DNA of 64,000 nt from Pyropia yezoensis (GCA_009829735.1 CM020620.1:10847420-10911419); one strand, 5' to 3'; shown: positions 1 to 11,452, counted from the stretch's first letter. The notes: generated by a model not told the origin, from the sequence alone. Translations and numbers: made by a program.

Positions 1-783
1 CGACATGACCTCAAGGAGCCACTGGGTAGCCAACATGGCCCACACCAGATGATCCGGGCTAGCCGTCAACATGACGGAGCCGAAGTGGTCAAGCAACCGT
101 GGCAGCAACGCCGGGAACCCATACGGGACCTCAACTTGAGGCCACCACTCGGGCTTCTTCGGATAGTACTGCTCCTTACTGGCAGCAGACTGCTGAGGAA
201 ACTCAAGTTGAGCCGAGGTCACCAAGTAGGGACCTCGCCGGAAGTCCTTCTCCATCCGCACATCAAAGTGATGAGTGTGCGGATCGGCCTCATGAAGGTA
301 CGGGGGGCGAGCTGCCACCGCGTCCCAAGTAAAAATCGGCAAGTCGCCGGGACCCGGGATAGTTCCCCCGCGGTCCACCATGGCCTTGGCCCGCTGTACG
401 TCTTCGACTTCCTCATCCTCCATGATGGCAAACTGGTCCGTCCTGAAGCCGGCCGGGAATCCGGCCCTACGGGGATACTTCTCCCGTAGGCGGTCCCATG
501 CCCGACCCATCGCTGGGCCAAGTCGGCCACAGCGAAAAACAGTCAACCCCTCCTCATACAGAGGCCAAGCGGGGTAGAACCACCGCCCCAAGGCCTCGCG
601 CGGGACAACTTGTCCCGCCTCCGGGGGAGATCCCGCCGTCAACCCAAAGCCGGGTGACGCGGGAGTCCCATCCCCCGGAGCGATCGCGGAGCCCCCGCCG
701 GAAGTCCCGGCGGGCGCTGCACCGTAGGAGGTGTCCTCCATACGTTCATCGAGAGAGTCCGTCTCCACCCCCGGGGTCGCCAT
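1..783 (-). CDS. Unrecognised protein, truncated by the left window edge
   Basis: Reading the minus strand from the ATG at 783 (context GCCATGGCG) gives 261 codons without a stop up to base 1, so the C-terminus lies outside the window. The first 75 residues are Gly/Pro/Ser/Thr-rich. The rest looks like folded protein of ordinary composition, rich in aromatic residues (REALGRWFYPAWPLYEEGL, then EEVEDVQRAKAMVDRGG, then VWAMLATQWLLEVM at the edge). I do not recognise the family. A degenerate retropepsin fragment lies about 700 bp upstream on the same strand, so a retroelement Gag-like protein is possible. No zinc knuckle or other diagnostic motif is visible, and a host gene is equally possible. 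An in-frame TAA near 1016 closes the frame upstream, and the region between is low complexity, so 783 is the best start. Confidence 0.4.
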   Translation of the reverse strand, partial: MATPGVETDSLDERMEDTSYGAAPAGTSGGGSAIAPGDGTPASPGFGLTAGSPPEAGQVVPREALGRWFYPAWPLYEEGLTVFRCGRLGPAMGRAWDRLREKYPRRAGFPAGFRTDQFAIMEDEEVEDVQRAKAMVDRGGTIPGPGDLPIFTWDAVAARPPYLHEADPHTHHFDVRMEKDFRRGPYLVTSAQLEFPQQSAASKEQYYPKKPEWWPQVEVPYGFPALLPRLLDHFGSVMLTASPDHLVWAMLATQWLLEVMS

Positions 784-1455
784 GGCTCTCCCCGAGTTGG
801 GGAGAGACGCCCTGGTTACATCGGCACGAGACCCGCCTCGAGTTGAGGGGGACTCGGATCGTGGGTAGACGGGTGGCCTCCCCAGCGTGGGGCGGCCCAG
901 GGGAAGGTGAAGGAGATGTGGTGGTGGTGGTGAAGTGAGAACCGGGGAGAGCAAGCTGCCGAGTGGGCAAGCTTGAGGAGAGGGGCGGTCAACGTGACCG
1001 CCTCCACATCCGCGTTACGTACTCAAGGGGGGACAGCAAGTCGCGCCCCCACGCCGAGACGTGCGTTTACGCACCCCCTCACAGGGCCGACCGGGTCGAT
1101 CGGAACTGAGGAGAGGGGAGTGTGGCAGTATTGACCCCCAGGTATGGGGGCAACACGTGCCATGCAAGAGGCGGCAGGCCACTAGCCTGATCCGTTCCTC
1201 CCCCTGCATTTGGGTCCATATTCCCTAAGTTTGGGATAGTTAGCTTAGTAGTAAATCCAACTTGGATTTGAGGGTTTTCTGCATTTATTGTCTTGAATTT
1301 TCGTGTGGCCCGGTGGGCAGGTGCTGAGGTGGGAGATTCTGAGTGGCGAGATTCTGAGGGGACCCTGGGGGGATAAAGGGAGGGACAGCGGGGCTTGGCC
1401 CTGCGTCCCCGTCCCGACCAAGAAGCTGTTGGACCACACACCATCTTCTTGTTTG

Positions 1456-1740
1456 TCAGTGGGGGGATTGCCCCACAACAGGGATAGAGTGTGTGCGACT
1501 TGCACTTCTTCCGGTTCCCCCGACACGGGAGGCAGCCCTTGTACACCGCCCCAACTTGGGTGCCGTGTGTGTAAGTGGTTTTTGCCACAGTATCAGGTTC
1601 TCAGTGACGACGCTTGGACCGGCTCCCGTGTCGACCACCGGAGTCACATCTTGGGGGAGGCCATCCCCCACACGCATACGAGCATTAATCTTGAGGTCGT
1701 CAGTACGCAGGACGAGCAAGGTCCCCTTGAATAAACAGGG
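1456..1740 (-). pseudogene. Retropepsin-like aspartic protease fragment (retroelement relic)
   Basis: The minus-strand frame encodes a segment reading DLKINARMRVGDGLPQ followed by VTPVVDTGAGPSVVTENL. The hydrophobic-hydrophobic-D-T-G-A-x-x-S core is the catalytic motif of retroviral-type aspartic proteases. Only about 85 codons remain before a stop at 1456. No reverse transcriptase, RNase H or integrase motif is recognisable downstream on this strand, and overlapping frames carry only Cys/Lys-rich filler. The frame stays open upstream to about 1.98 kb but without recognisable domains. I read this as a decayed piece of an LTR retrotransposon. A short cellular DDI-like protease gene is less likely, because the domain ends before its second conserved half. 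Confidence 0.5.
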
Positions 1741-2946
1741 TGTCCAGGCGGCTAATGGTTGGACAGGTAACCGCCGTCCTTTCTCCTGGCAAGCAAGGGG
1801 AGAACGAGTGGAAGTACCCTGCCGTCGGACATTCGGGAAGACGGTAGGGGGGAGCGCCTGCCCTCCTCGTTTGCAGATCCTGAGGATTTCTTGGAGGTCT
1901 CGGCTTCCAGGTCGAAGTCCGTAGAAGCTTCCTTGGTTAGAGCCTCGGTACCACGGTGGTGGACCCCCACGACGGCGGACGCCGCCCGCCGTCGCGCCCC
2001 ACGGCGGCGGCTACTCGGGCAGCGGCGGCGCCTTGCCGCCGCAGCAGGTGCGCGGCGGGCTGCCTGGGGCGGTCTGGTCCCCCCCCGCTCCCTCCAGCAG
2101 GGCAAAAAGGTGAGGGGAGAGAGAGCGAGAGAGAGAAGGAGGCGGTGGGTGGGCCGGCCCGTACACGACCCGCAAGGGATCATCACCGCCCGTCTGGGCG
2201 TGGGGGGCTGCGGGGGGGAAGGGGAGGGGAGAGGGGCGAGCAGGGGGAGTGACCGTCTCCGTGTGTGGAGAGGCAGGGTTGTACTCCGGCCGCAGGGTGG
2301 CGGTGGTACGGGCGAGAGGTGGACTGGCGCGAACGAGCCGTGGGTGGGTGGTCTGGGAGGGCAGGTGGCCTGGCGCGACGCGCCCCCCTGGGCCGCTTCG
2401 TTGTTTTCCAATCTTTTTCCCTCCCCACGGCCTCAGCCACCACGAGGTGGCCGCCGCACCGGCGCACGGCCGCCGCGCTGGTCCTCAGCCCGCCCCGCAG
2501 ACGCGAGGGGGGGGGGTCCGCGCCCTCCCACCCCCGCCAACCCCCCCCCCCCCCAAAGACAGCCAACGAGCGGCGCGCCCCTGCAGGCGCCCAGCCTGAC
2601 CACCCCCCGCCCCCCTCGTCAGGGGCAGGGGCGCCCCGCGGGGGGGGGCCGTTCCCCCCCCCCCCCCCCCCCTCCCCCACCGCGGTGGGCCCGTGGCGGG
2701 GGGGATGGCGCGTGGGCGTGCCGCCCTCGCCGCGCCGCGCCGCCGCCCCCCCACAACAACCCCCCCCTCCCCCACACCTCCCCCCCCCCACCCATATCCA
2801 CCGCCCCCCCCTGCGCGCGCCGCACGTTTGGCCCCAGGAGGGGACCGCCCGAGGGTGGTATCGAGAGCGCGCGCGGGGGGGGGGGGGCGGGGCGGCGGGA
2901 TTGATTTTTTTTCTTGCCCCCCCCCCCTGGCCCTGGCCCGCCCCAG

Positions 2947-2980
<34 letters not shown>
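2947..2980. repeat. Poly-C tract of 34 bases
   Basis: An uninterrupted run of C from 2947 to 2980, one of many long C/G homopolymers in the window. The G-rich complement could form a G-quadruplex. Length in the assembly is probably unreliable. Confidence 0.8.
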
Positions 2981-3176
2981 ACCCCGGCGGGGAGAGAGGG
3001 TCAGCGGCGCCACTACCTATACAGGCGGACCCCCCCCCCCCCCCCCGGCCGCCCAATGGGGGGCGCGCCGCAGCCCCGTGCACAGCGCGGCCTAGCACCC
3101 CCGTCCACACACACCCCACCGTCGGCCGAGGTGCCCCCCCGTGTCTTTTTTTTTTGCGCATAGCTGTCCTGTTTGC

Positions 3177-3745
3177 AATGTCGACCACTGCCCAAAATGT
3201 TGACCACACCTGGAGGCCTCGAGGAGGCAGACTCGTGACCGCAGTATTTTCTTTTCTTTTTGTCTGCTACTTCCAAGTCAAGAACAAGAGAAGCACACAT
3301 GGCCTGGGCATCAGGCCTTCCAGCAATGGATACACATAGACGTTGTTGTTTTTCTTGTAATGCATCAAGACCTGAGCCTCAACTCTCTTTTTGCTGTGCT
3401 CTTTTCTCTGCTACAGAGTGTATTATTCTCGGAGACATACGGCACCCTTGTGGCATCAAAGGGGTGGTCGGGCCACACTCAGCAAGAATGATTCGCTTGC
3501 AGCGCACCGCAGCCCGCGACGGTGAGCAGATCGGGTGCCCCCATTGGCCCCAAGACGTGGTCGACATTAGTGAGCAGATAACTGACAGTACTTTTGCCTT
3601 CTCTCCTCATAGTTCAGAGAGAACAAGAGCACTCAAAAAATAAAAAGTTCCATCTGGCTCCACTCAGTCTCCTCGACAAAGTGGAACGTCGTGCATCTCA
3701 TGCAGTACACGGAGACCAAGGATCTCATCGAGAATGGTCGACATT
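3177..3745. repeat. Cluster of AATGTCGACCA boxes in direct and inverted orientation
   Basis: AATGTCGACCAC occurs at 3177-3188, a one-base variant (AATGTTGACCAC) at 3196-3207, the exact inverted copy GTGGTCGACATT at 3557-3568, and a further inverted 11-mer at 3735-3745. They fall in the only lower-GC island of this region. They could be the ends of a short non-autonomous element of about 390 bp or a cluster of regulatory sites. No target-site duplication was found. Confidence 0.35.
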
Positions 3746-4277
3746 TGAACCAGACTGGCTATACCTACACGCGGGCCGGGGGCAGGTTGGCGCCTCTGCC
3801 CCCCCACCCACAACCCCCCCTGGGCAATGCACAAGCCGCTCCCCCTCCCCCCTCCCCCCCACGTCCCAGTCTCTGTGGGCAAACCCACCCACCGCCACCC
3901 CCCCCCCCTTCTCTCTCTCTCGCTCTCTTTTCCTTTTTTCCGCTCCCCCCTCCCCCCCTCACACGCGCGTTGGCGGGCGCGACCCAGTCCGTACGTACCG
4001 AAACAAGGCGCCCGACCCGACGTGCCGTCGCGGCAGCGCCGGCAGGCACACCCCCCCCCCCCAAACCGGCCCACACGCCCGCTGCCTGCACGAGTATACC
4101 TACTTGGCCGCGGCGGGGGGGTGGGAAGAGGTGGAGGCACATCCGTACGGAGGGAGGCCGGCCGCGCGCGCGCGCGCGGGGGCGCGCCCCGCTGGCGGGG
4201 GCGTGGAATGCCCTCCCCCGCCGTGCCCCCTGCCGGCGGCCTGGCGGTGGCGGTAGGCTGCCGCGGGTGCGGCGCCT

Positions 4278-4278
<1 letters not shown>

Positions 4279-4318
<40 letters not shown>
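4279..4318. repeat. Poly-G tract of about 40 bases
   Basis: An uninterrupted run of G, the longest homopolymer in the window. It has G-quadruplex potential and is a likely place for assembly or sequencing length error. Confidence 0.8.
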
Positions 4319-6195
4319 CGTCTGGGCCCCGGCGGGGGCAAAACGACGGCGCGGCGCCCCTCCGGCACCACCCCCTCCCCCCCCCCCAGGTGTCCACCAC
4401 ACGCGGTGTGGCGGGGGAGGGGGGGGGGTGGATCTCTCCCGCCGGAATTCCATCCCTACCCAGACACATAGGGCGGTGCGGCCCCCCTATTTCCCGCGTC
4501 CGCGCCGCCCCGCGCCCCCCGCACCCTTTTTTTTGTGCTCGTTTCTGGTCCCCCTCCCGCCCACTCCCCGCGCTGTCCTGCCTCCCCCAGGCCGAGCCGA
4601 AAACCCCCACCCCCACCCCCCCCCCCTCCCACACCCCTACCCCCCGCCGCGCGCCCTATACCTACCTACCTATGTCGCAGCGGGGGTGTGGGGTGGGCGT
4701 GGCGAATAGGAGCGAAAAAAGAAGGAAAAAAAAAAAGAAAAAAAAAAGACCAAATGCCCCTCCCAACCCCCCCTCTCCCCAACCCGCCACTACATACCCC
4801 CCCCCCCCCCCCCCCCCCCCCAACCGCCACCACCAGCCCCCCCCCCACCCCCCGGGCGGGCCCCCCACGACGGATGCGAGCGGGGAGGCGCGCGGGCCGG
4901 GGCGCGGCCCGCCAGGCGGGCGCGTCTGTCGTCTGTCTGGCCGGGGCGGTGGCGGCGCGCCCATCTTTGGGGGGGGGAGCGACCGGAGGGGGGGTGTGGG
5001 GTGTGTGGGGGTGGGGGGGGGGGGGGGGGGGGGGGGTGGGCAGGTGAAGGAGGGACCGCGTGGCGTTTGTTTTTGTTTGCGCTGGCGCCGTGCGCTGCCC
5101 TCCGGCCCCGTGGGCGCGCGCTGCCCGCGCGGCCGGCGCGTCGTGGCCGACAGCGGGCGCCACCGCCCCCGCCGGGCGGGCGCGCCCGCCCGACCACGGG
5201 GCCGCGCCGCGCCGCGCCCCACCGCGGCGGGGGCGGGCGGGCGGGCGGGCGGGCGGGCGCGCGCGGCGGCGGCGGCGGCGGCGGCCGCCGCCTCCCGCTT
5301 CCCGCGCGTCCCGCGCACGCCGTCGGTCCCGCCCGCCGCCGTCGGCCGCGCGCCGCCGCTGCTGTCTCCGCGGCGCCGCGCGGCGCCGCGCCGTGTGGCC
5401 GGGGGGGGGAACCGCGGCGGCGGTGGTGTGTGTGGGGTCGGCCGCGCGGGGGCGTGGACCCCCCCCCGCCCCCCCCCCCCCCCCGCGCGCGCCGCGTCAC
5501 GGCCGCGCCGCCGCCGCCGCGGGTGCCCCGTCGTCCCGCCCACCGTGGCGAGGCCGGCCCATCCTCCCGCCGCGCCACCCTCGTCATCCCCCCGGCCGCC
5601 CCCCTCTACCGTGAATCCCACGCGCGGGGGGTGCGCACGCCCTGGGGCGGCGCCCTATTCCCCCCCCCCCCTCGGCCCCCCTTCCCCTTTCAAACTCCTC
5701 ATCCCCTCATTCCCGCCCCCCCTCGTTTGTTTCTTCCCCCTTGTCCCCTCCCCTCCCCCCCCCCCCCCTCCCCCTCTCTGTTGTGTTTTTTTTTTTTTTT
5801 TGCGTTTTTCCCGTGGGCCGCCCCCTGCTCGCTAGGCGGCGACGCCCACCGCGCGCTCTTACCTATCCCCTCTGCGCCTGCTTCCTCCCCCTTTGCGGTC
5901 GCGTCGACGGGAGGGTCGGCCGCGCCTTTTCCCCCTCCCCGCTTTCCTCTGGGGGGGACCGGGGGGGGGGGGGGGGGGTGGGGGGGGGGGGAGCGGCGGT
6001 GGCGTGCGGGTGCTGCCGGCGGCCCGCCCGTGGGGCTTGGTGTTCACCGCCGGCGTGTCCCCCCCTCCTGCCCCTCCTCTTCCCCTCCCCCCCTTCCCCC
6101 CCCCCCCCCTCCCCCCCGTCCCTCGCCTTTTCCCCTTCCTCCTCCGTTTCTTTTCCTCTGGCCGCCCGTCACGGCGTGTTGTTGAGGGGGGGGGG

Positions 6196-9100
6196 ATGGG
6201 CACCCCAACGGCGACAACGTCCACGTCGGGGCCACCCCGGCCGGGGGGCTCCCCCGGGCGGACCATGGCTGCTGCCGCGGCGGGCCTCGCCCACACCAAC
6301 ATCCTGCCGCCAGGCCAGCGGCGGGCGCGGAAGCGGGTGCATGAGCCGGCGGCGGCGTTGCCGACGGGAAGGGAGCGGGCGGGTGGGGGTGGGGGGGCCA
6401 AGCGGCCTCGCGGGGGTGGGCTGGGGGGGGGTGGTGGGGGGGGGGGTGGTGGGGGTGGGGGTGGTGGGGGTGGTGGGGGAGCTGGTGGGGGGGGGGCGGA
6501 GGGGTGGACTGGGGGGTGGCGGGCGGAGGACTCCTCGCCGCCGCCGCCGCCGCCGCGGCGGCCGTGTCGGGGGCGCCGGGGGCGACGACGCCCACCGGCG
6601 GCAGCGACGCGGGTGGCGGTGCCGGCGGCGGCGGGCGGGGTGGGGTGGCGGCGGCAGGGGGCGGTGCGGGGGGGGGTGGCGGCAGCGGCGGCACCGCCCT
6701 GACGCCCGCCGCGCTCGGCCTGCCCGACCACTACGCGGTGCCCGTCGAGTACCCCCACCCCGCGCCGACGCGGTCGCTGCTGTTTCCGCCCGGCACGCGG
6801 CACACCCCGCCGACGCCCCACTACTCGGGGACGGTGCCGCGGAAGCGCAAGGCCGCGTGGCTGGAACGCTGGTCGGGGGGGGACGGCCGCAGCCACACGT
6901 ACCGGCCGCTGCCGCCCGTGACGTTTTTGACTGGCGGAGGGGGGGGGGGCGGTGGCGGCGGCGGTGGTGGCGGTGGCGGCGGTGCGGCTGGTGCTGGTGC
7001 GCGCGGAGGGGTTGGTAGAGGTGCTGGTGGGGGTGCTGGCGGTGGGGGGAGGGGGGGGGGGGCGGACTACCCCTCTGCGGGCCCTGGTGCAGGGGGGGGG
7101 CAGCGGGGGGGGGCGGCTCTGTCGCAGGGGGGGCGAGGAGGGGTAGGGGCGAAACGCTCCCACCCAGCCCGCGCAACTCGCCCCACGGCTCGGCCTCTGC
7201 AACGGGCACGGCGGCGGGATCGTCCTCCACCCTGGCGGCCGCCGTCCCCCCCCCTGTGGGTGGCCGCGCGGCCACGTCGTCCACGACTGGCGGCCGGCGG
7301 GGCGGCCGCCCCCGCGCGGCGGCGGCGGCGGCGGCGGGAGGGGCGGCGGCCGCACCGGCCCCCCCACCCCCCCCATCGCGCGCTGTCAACCCGGTGGCGT
7401 CGCTGGACGCGGCCGCCGCGATGGCGGCTGCGGTGCGGGCGGCGGCAGAGACGGAGGCGGCGATGGCATCGGCGGCCGCGGCGTCGGCGGCAGCCGCGGC
7501 GGTGGCCAAGCGGGCGCGGCTGCCATCGTCTCCACCGCTGTCGCGTCGGCCACCGGGGGCGGGCGCGCCGTCGGCGCCCACGGCGGTGGGCGCCGCCGCG
7601 GGTGCGTCGTCGGTGGCGGCGGCCGTCCAGGCTGGCCCAGTGTCTGCGGCGGTGGGCGCCTCGGCGGGCGCGGTGGTGGTGGCAGAGGCCCAGCTGGCAG
7701 CGGCGCGGCGGCGGCAGGCCGCCGCGGACGCTGCTGCCGCCTCCATTGCGGGCTTTGGTGGCGTCAAAGAGCCGGCCGCGCGGCGGCGGGTGGTGGCGGA
7801 GGCGGTGCCGGCGGCGGCGGTGGCACCTCCGCCTGGTGTGGGGGGCGTGGGGGGCGCCGCTGCACCCGTCGCTGGCGTGGGGCGCGGCGGGGGGGTTACG
7901 GCACCGCGGGGCGCGGCGTCGCCGCCACCGGCAGCGTCGCCGCCACCCGCGCGACGGCGTCGCCCCGCCCGTCGTCGCCGCCCGCAGCAGCCGCAGCCGG
8001 CGGCGGCGATACCCGCTCCGCAACCCGTCCCGACCACCCTCGTGCCGGGGCCGGTGGTGGTGGCTGGTCCGGTGGAGCCGGCCGACGAGGCGGCGGCGGT
8101 GGCGGCTGCAGCGGCGGCAGGCACGCCGAGCATCAGCGCCGCCCTCGCGGCGCCGCCCGCCACGGGAAGCGCGGCGGCGCCGATGCTGCCTGCCGTTGCC
8201 GCCGACGCGGCCGACGAGGAGACGGCCGACGAGTCCTCGTTTGACGAGCGCGCCGACGGCACCTCAACCGCCGACGGGGCGCCTGGGGAGGGGGGGGCAC
8301 GCTCGTACGTCCATCCGCCCGGGCGCGGTGCGGCATTGGCCGCCGCGGCAGCGGCAGAGGGCGGGGGGACGGGGGAAGCCCCCACCCCGCCGTGGCTGCC
8401 CCAGTCGCCGGCGGCGCCGTCGGTGGCGCTCCGACCAGCCACGGCGGGTGGGGGGGGTCCGCCGTTGCATCCACTGCCAGGGCTGCCTCCTGCGGCGTTG
8501 CCAGCGCCACCGCTGCTACCCCCCCCCCCACCGCGGCTGTCGCCGCTGCCACCACCGCCGCCGCCGCCACCGCGACGACCACCGCCGCCACCACCGCCGC
8601 CGTCGCGGGCCACGTCCACGGGGGCGGGGGGGGGCGGTGTGACCCCCGACCAGTCGGCCGCGCCGCAGCCGGCGCCACGGCTGGTGTCACGTCCCCCCCC
8701 GCGACCGGCGCCACGGCAGACGCCCGCGGCGGCGGCGACAGCGTCGACAGAGACGGAGGCGGTGGCGGCGGCAACGGCGGCAGCGGCGAGAGCGGCCGCG
8801 GCGGCACGCAAGGCGTCGGCGTCGGCGGCGGCGTTGGCCGCGGCAACGGCAGCGGCCGCAGTGGCGGCGCTGCCGCCGCCACGGTCGCGCGGTGGCGCTG
8901 CCCCTCCGCCGCGCCCTGCCGCGGCGTCGCCCGAGGGTGGCGCGACGGCGGCAGTGGCGGCGGGTGCCCCCACTGCGGCTTCCGCGGCGGGCACTCCCGC
9001 CGGAGCGCAGGTGGCGGACGCCCCCACCGTCGCGCCCGCTGCGGCGCGGGCGGCGGGCAAGGGCACCCCCACCGCGGCACCCGCGGCAGTGCGAGCGCGG

Positions 9101-9866
9101 CGACCCCCTCCCGCCCGCCCGCGGGACGTCACGGCGGCGTCGCCGCTGCGGGTGCTGCTGCCGTTTTCTCTCGGCCTGCGGCTGCACAACCTCATTGTCG
9201 ACGGCCGGCTGCCCGCCGCGGCCACGCTCCACATTGACGATGGGGGCTTGTACGGGGGGGGTGCTGGCGCCGGCGGCTGGGGTGCGGCTGCCGCCGCCGC
9301 CGCCGAGACCGTTGCCACCGCCGTGGCCGCTTCTGGTGCCGCCCCGGCGGGCGTGCCGGCCGCGGGGACGGGGGTGGGCGCGCCGCCCACCACGGAGCTG
9401 GCCCGCATTGACGCGTCGCTCCGCTGCCTCGCCGCCCAGCACCGCGCCGCCGAACGCGCCGACGCGGTGGCGGTGGTGGCCACCGCCGCCGCCACCACTG
9501 CCCGACGTGACCGCCGTCGTCGCCGCGTCGTTGGTGGTGGCGGTGGTGGCGGCGGTGGCGGTGGCGGTGGGGGGCGGGTCGCGCCGTTGGGGGCGACCGC
9601 GGCAACGGCGGCAACGGCCGTAGCGTCAGGGCTACCGCCCGCGGTGGCGGCGGCGGCGGCGGCGGCGGCAGAGGGGGGCGCCGCCCGGGACGCGCGGCTG
9701 CGGCGGCTCGCGGCGGACCTGGACGCCCTGCCAGCGCGACGCCTGCGAGCGGCCCTGCGGGTGGCGGCGCACGTCACGCCCCGTAGCGGTTGCGATGGCG
9801 GCGGCAACGGCGGCGACGGCGGCAACGGTGTCGGTGTCGCCGACGACGGCGGTGGCGACGGCGGCG

Positions 9867-9905
<39 letters not shown>

Positions 9906-10543
9906 ACGGTGCCAGCGACGGCCGCGGCGGCAACGGCGGTGTGGGAGGCGGCGGCGGTGGCCCCGCCGACGCGCTGGGCCCCCCCGCCACGGCGGGCCCC
10001 GTGGTGGTGGCGGGGCACCTGCAGCTGGCGTCGATGGCGCCCGCGGCGGTCGCCGCCCTCACCGCTCTCGTCGACCGCGAGGCGGCCGGCGAAGGCGCCG
10101 CCGCCGCGACGCGCCACCTGGCGGCCCGCGCGGCGACGCTGCGCGCCGCCGCCGCGCGGCTGCGGCGAGGCGGGGGGTACGGGGGGGGGGAGGCGGCGCT
10201 GCCCTTGCCAGAGCCGGGGGGGGGGGAGGAGGGCGGTGGATGGGGGGGCGAGGGGGGGGGACGGCACCGCTTGCGACGCGACAGCGGGTGTGCGTGTCGG
10301 CCGGGTTGGCGGTCGCGGGTGTTGGCGTACCTATCGAGCGACGCTGCCGCCAGCGTGAGGCGTCTAGAGAGAAAGAGAATAAGGAGGGCGCGGGCGGGCA
10401 CACAGACGCAGCACTTTTGCTCAACCCCGGGGCCAGCCAATGGCGGGGCTCCTGGGAAGGGGAGGGGGTGGGGGGGTGCCGGGGCCAGCCAATGGCGGGG
10501 CTCCTGGGACGGGGAGGGGGGGGGGGCCGGGGCCAGCCGTTGA
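6196..10543 (+). CDS. Large Ala/Gly-rich protein with a split NET (extra-terminal) domain
   Basis: The start is taken as the ATG at 6196. A convincing non-repetitive stretch lies near 6690-6930 (LGLPDHYAVPVEYPHPAPTR, then SGTVPRKRKAAWLERWSGG). Near the C-terminus, 9689-9782 reads ARLRRLAADLDALPARRLRA and 10012-10083 reads LQLASMAPAAVAALTALVD. Together these match the two halves of a NET domain, the module of BET proteins that recruits chromatin factors through short basic peptides. Here the halves are separated by about 75 Gly/Ala/Asp-rich residues placed in the loop of the usual fold. No bromodomain is recognisable. The frame changes twice, both times in G-rich tracts (6420-6500 and about 6940-7140), so homopolymer errors or an unmodelled intron must be assumed. 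The 3-prime end is also uncertain, because the last 35 codons run over tandem CCAAT-containing repeats. The protein is probably nuclear. Confidence is good for a gene here and moderate for the exact model. Confidence 0.55.
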
Positions 10544-10557
10544 CCAGCTCGGCGTTC
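10429..10557 (+). repeat. Tandem repeat with CCAAT boxes
   Basis: A 29-base unit beginning GGGGCCAGCCAATGGCGGGG occurs at 10429 and 10481, with a partial third copy at 10529. Periods are 52 and 48 bp, with G-rich spacers between. The two full copies carry AGCCAATGG, a CCAAT-box (NF-Y type) core. The array overlaps the nominal end of the NET-protein frame and may be promoter DNA for a downstream + strand gene. Confidence 0.55.
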
Positions 10558-11002
10558 TGTCGATGCACAGCAGCAGCAGCAGCATCGCGCCCCGCGTAAC
10601 AAAGCAGGTACATGTGTACTGTATGTAGTTGTGGGATGGCCCATGATGCTGTTACTCTTTTGTCTTGATCGTCACTCCGTGACCCGCCCCCCCCATTTTC
10701 TCTTCTCTTTTTTTGTCCTCTCTCCTTTTGTCTCTTTCTGCTCCGACCGCGCCCTGCTGCGGGCTGCGCCCCGTTTCAGCAGCGTTCGTGCCCGCGGGTG
10801 GGCTGCCAGACGGGCGGACGGAGACAGTTTTTCCTGGCGGTGGCGACGGCGCCGATCGCCGCCCCCCTCCGCCGGGTTCCCACCTCGTTGCCCCGTTTGC
10901 TGGCCACCGCCATCGGCGGGCCGCTCTGTGGCAACTCGCGTCCGCCCCCCCCTTCCCCTGCCCCCCTCTCCCTGATCCCCCTTGGCTCCGTGCAGCGCCG
11001 CG

Positions 11003-11452
11003 ATGAGGGGCGTAAAAAAGTACAACAACGAGGAGGGGCGAAAGCCCCTGGTTGCCAACGCCACGGCGGCGGGGGCAGTGCCGGGAGGCGGGGCGGCGCC
11101 GCCGTCGCCGTCGCCGTCGCCGTCGCCGCCGCCGCCGCCACACTGGGTCCCCCCGCCTCATGGGCAAAGCCGAGCCGACTTGCCGTGCGCGCCACGTGAG
11201 GCAACAATGGCATGGCTGGGAAGGGGGCGCGCGGGTGTGGGTGCGACGCTATGCTTTCGAGCGGAAACAGTGCCGGCTTTGGTGCCGGTGGCGATGCCCG
11301 CGACAGCGACCGCGGCGGAGCGGGTGGCGGCGCCGGTGGCGGCGTCGGTGGCGGCGTCGGTGGCGGCGCCGGCGGGCGCGGTAATGACGTTGGCATCAGC
11401 GGTGGCGTGTGCGATGTCGGCTGCAGCGGTCCTCTCTACATTTGCGGCGTGA
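11003..11452 (+). CDS. Hypothetical Pro/Ala-rich protein, weak support
   Basis: A 149-codon frame starts at an ATG at 11003, about 450 bp downstream of the CCAAT repeat array. The N-terminus (MRGVKKYNNEEGRKPLVAN) has non-repetitive, charged composition unlike the low-complexity shadows around it. It is followed by an SP/PP-rich segment and an Ala/Val-rich C-terminal half that could be a hydrophobic helix (MTLASAVACAMSAAAVLSTF). I recognise no family. It may be only part of a spliced gene or chance coding. Confidence 0.22.
   Translation: MRGVKKYNNEEGRKPLVANATAAGAVPGGGAAPPSPSPSPSPPPPPHWVPPPHGQSRADLPCAPREATMAWLGRGRAGVGATLCFRAETVPALVPVAMPATATAAERVAAPVAASVAASVAAPAGAVMTLASAVACAMSAAAVLSTFAA

Larger units (their letters stand above)
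1930..6195. other. GC-rich low-complexity region without a supported gene
   Basis: This 4.3 kb stretch is dominated by C- and G-runs and Pro/Gly/Ala/Arg shadow translations on both strands. All six frames stay open for hundreds of codons purely because of composition, and none shows a conserved motif. A lower-GC island at about 3150-3780 holds repeated AATGTCGACCA-type boxes. The stretch just before 6196 may include the 5-prime leader and promoter of the NET-domain gene, but no clear TATA element is visible. Confidence 0.5.

Noticed and set aside
6169..10644. A 1491-codon minus-strand frame opposite the NET-domain gene
   Set aside because: Its translation is uniform Ala/Pro/Arg-rich shadow. 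The plus strand carries the conserved NET halves and natural-composition segments.
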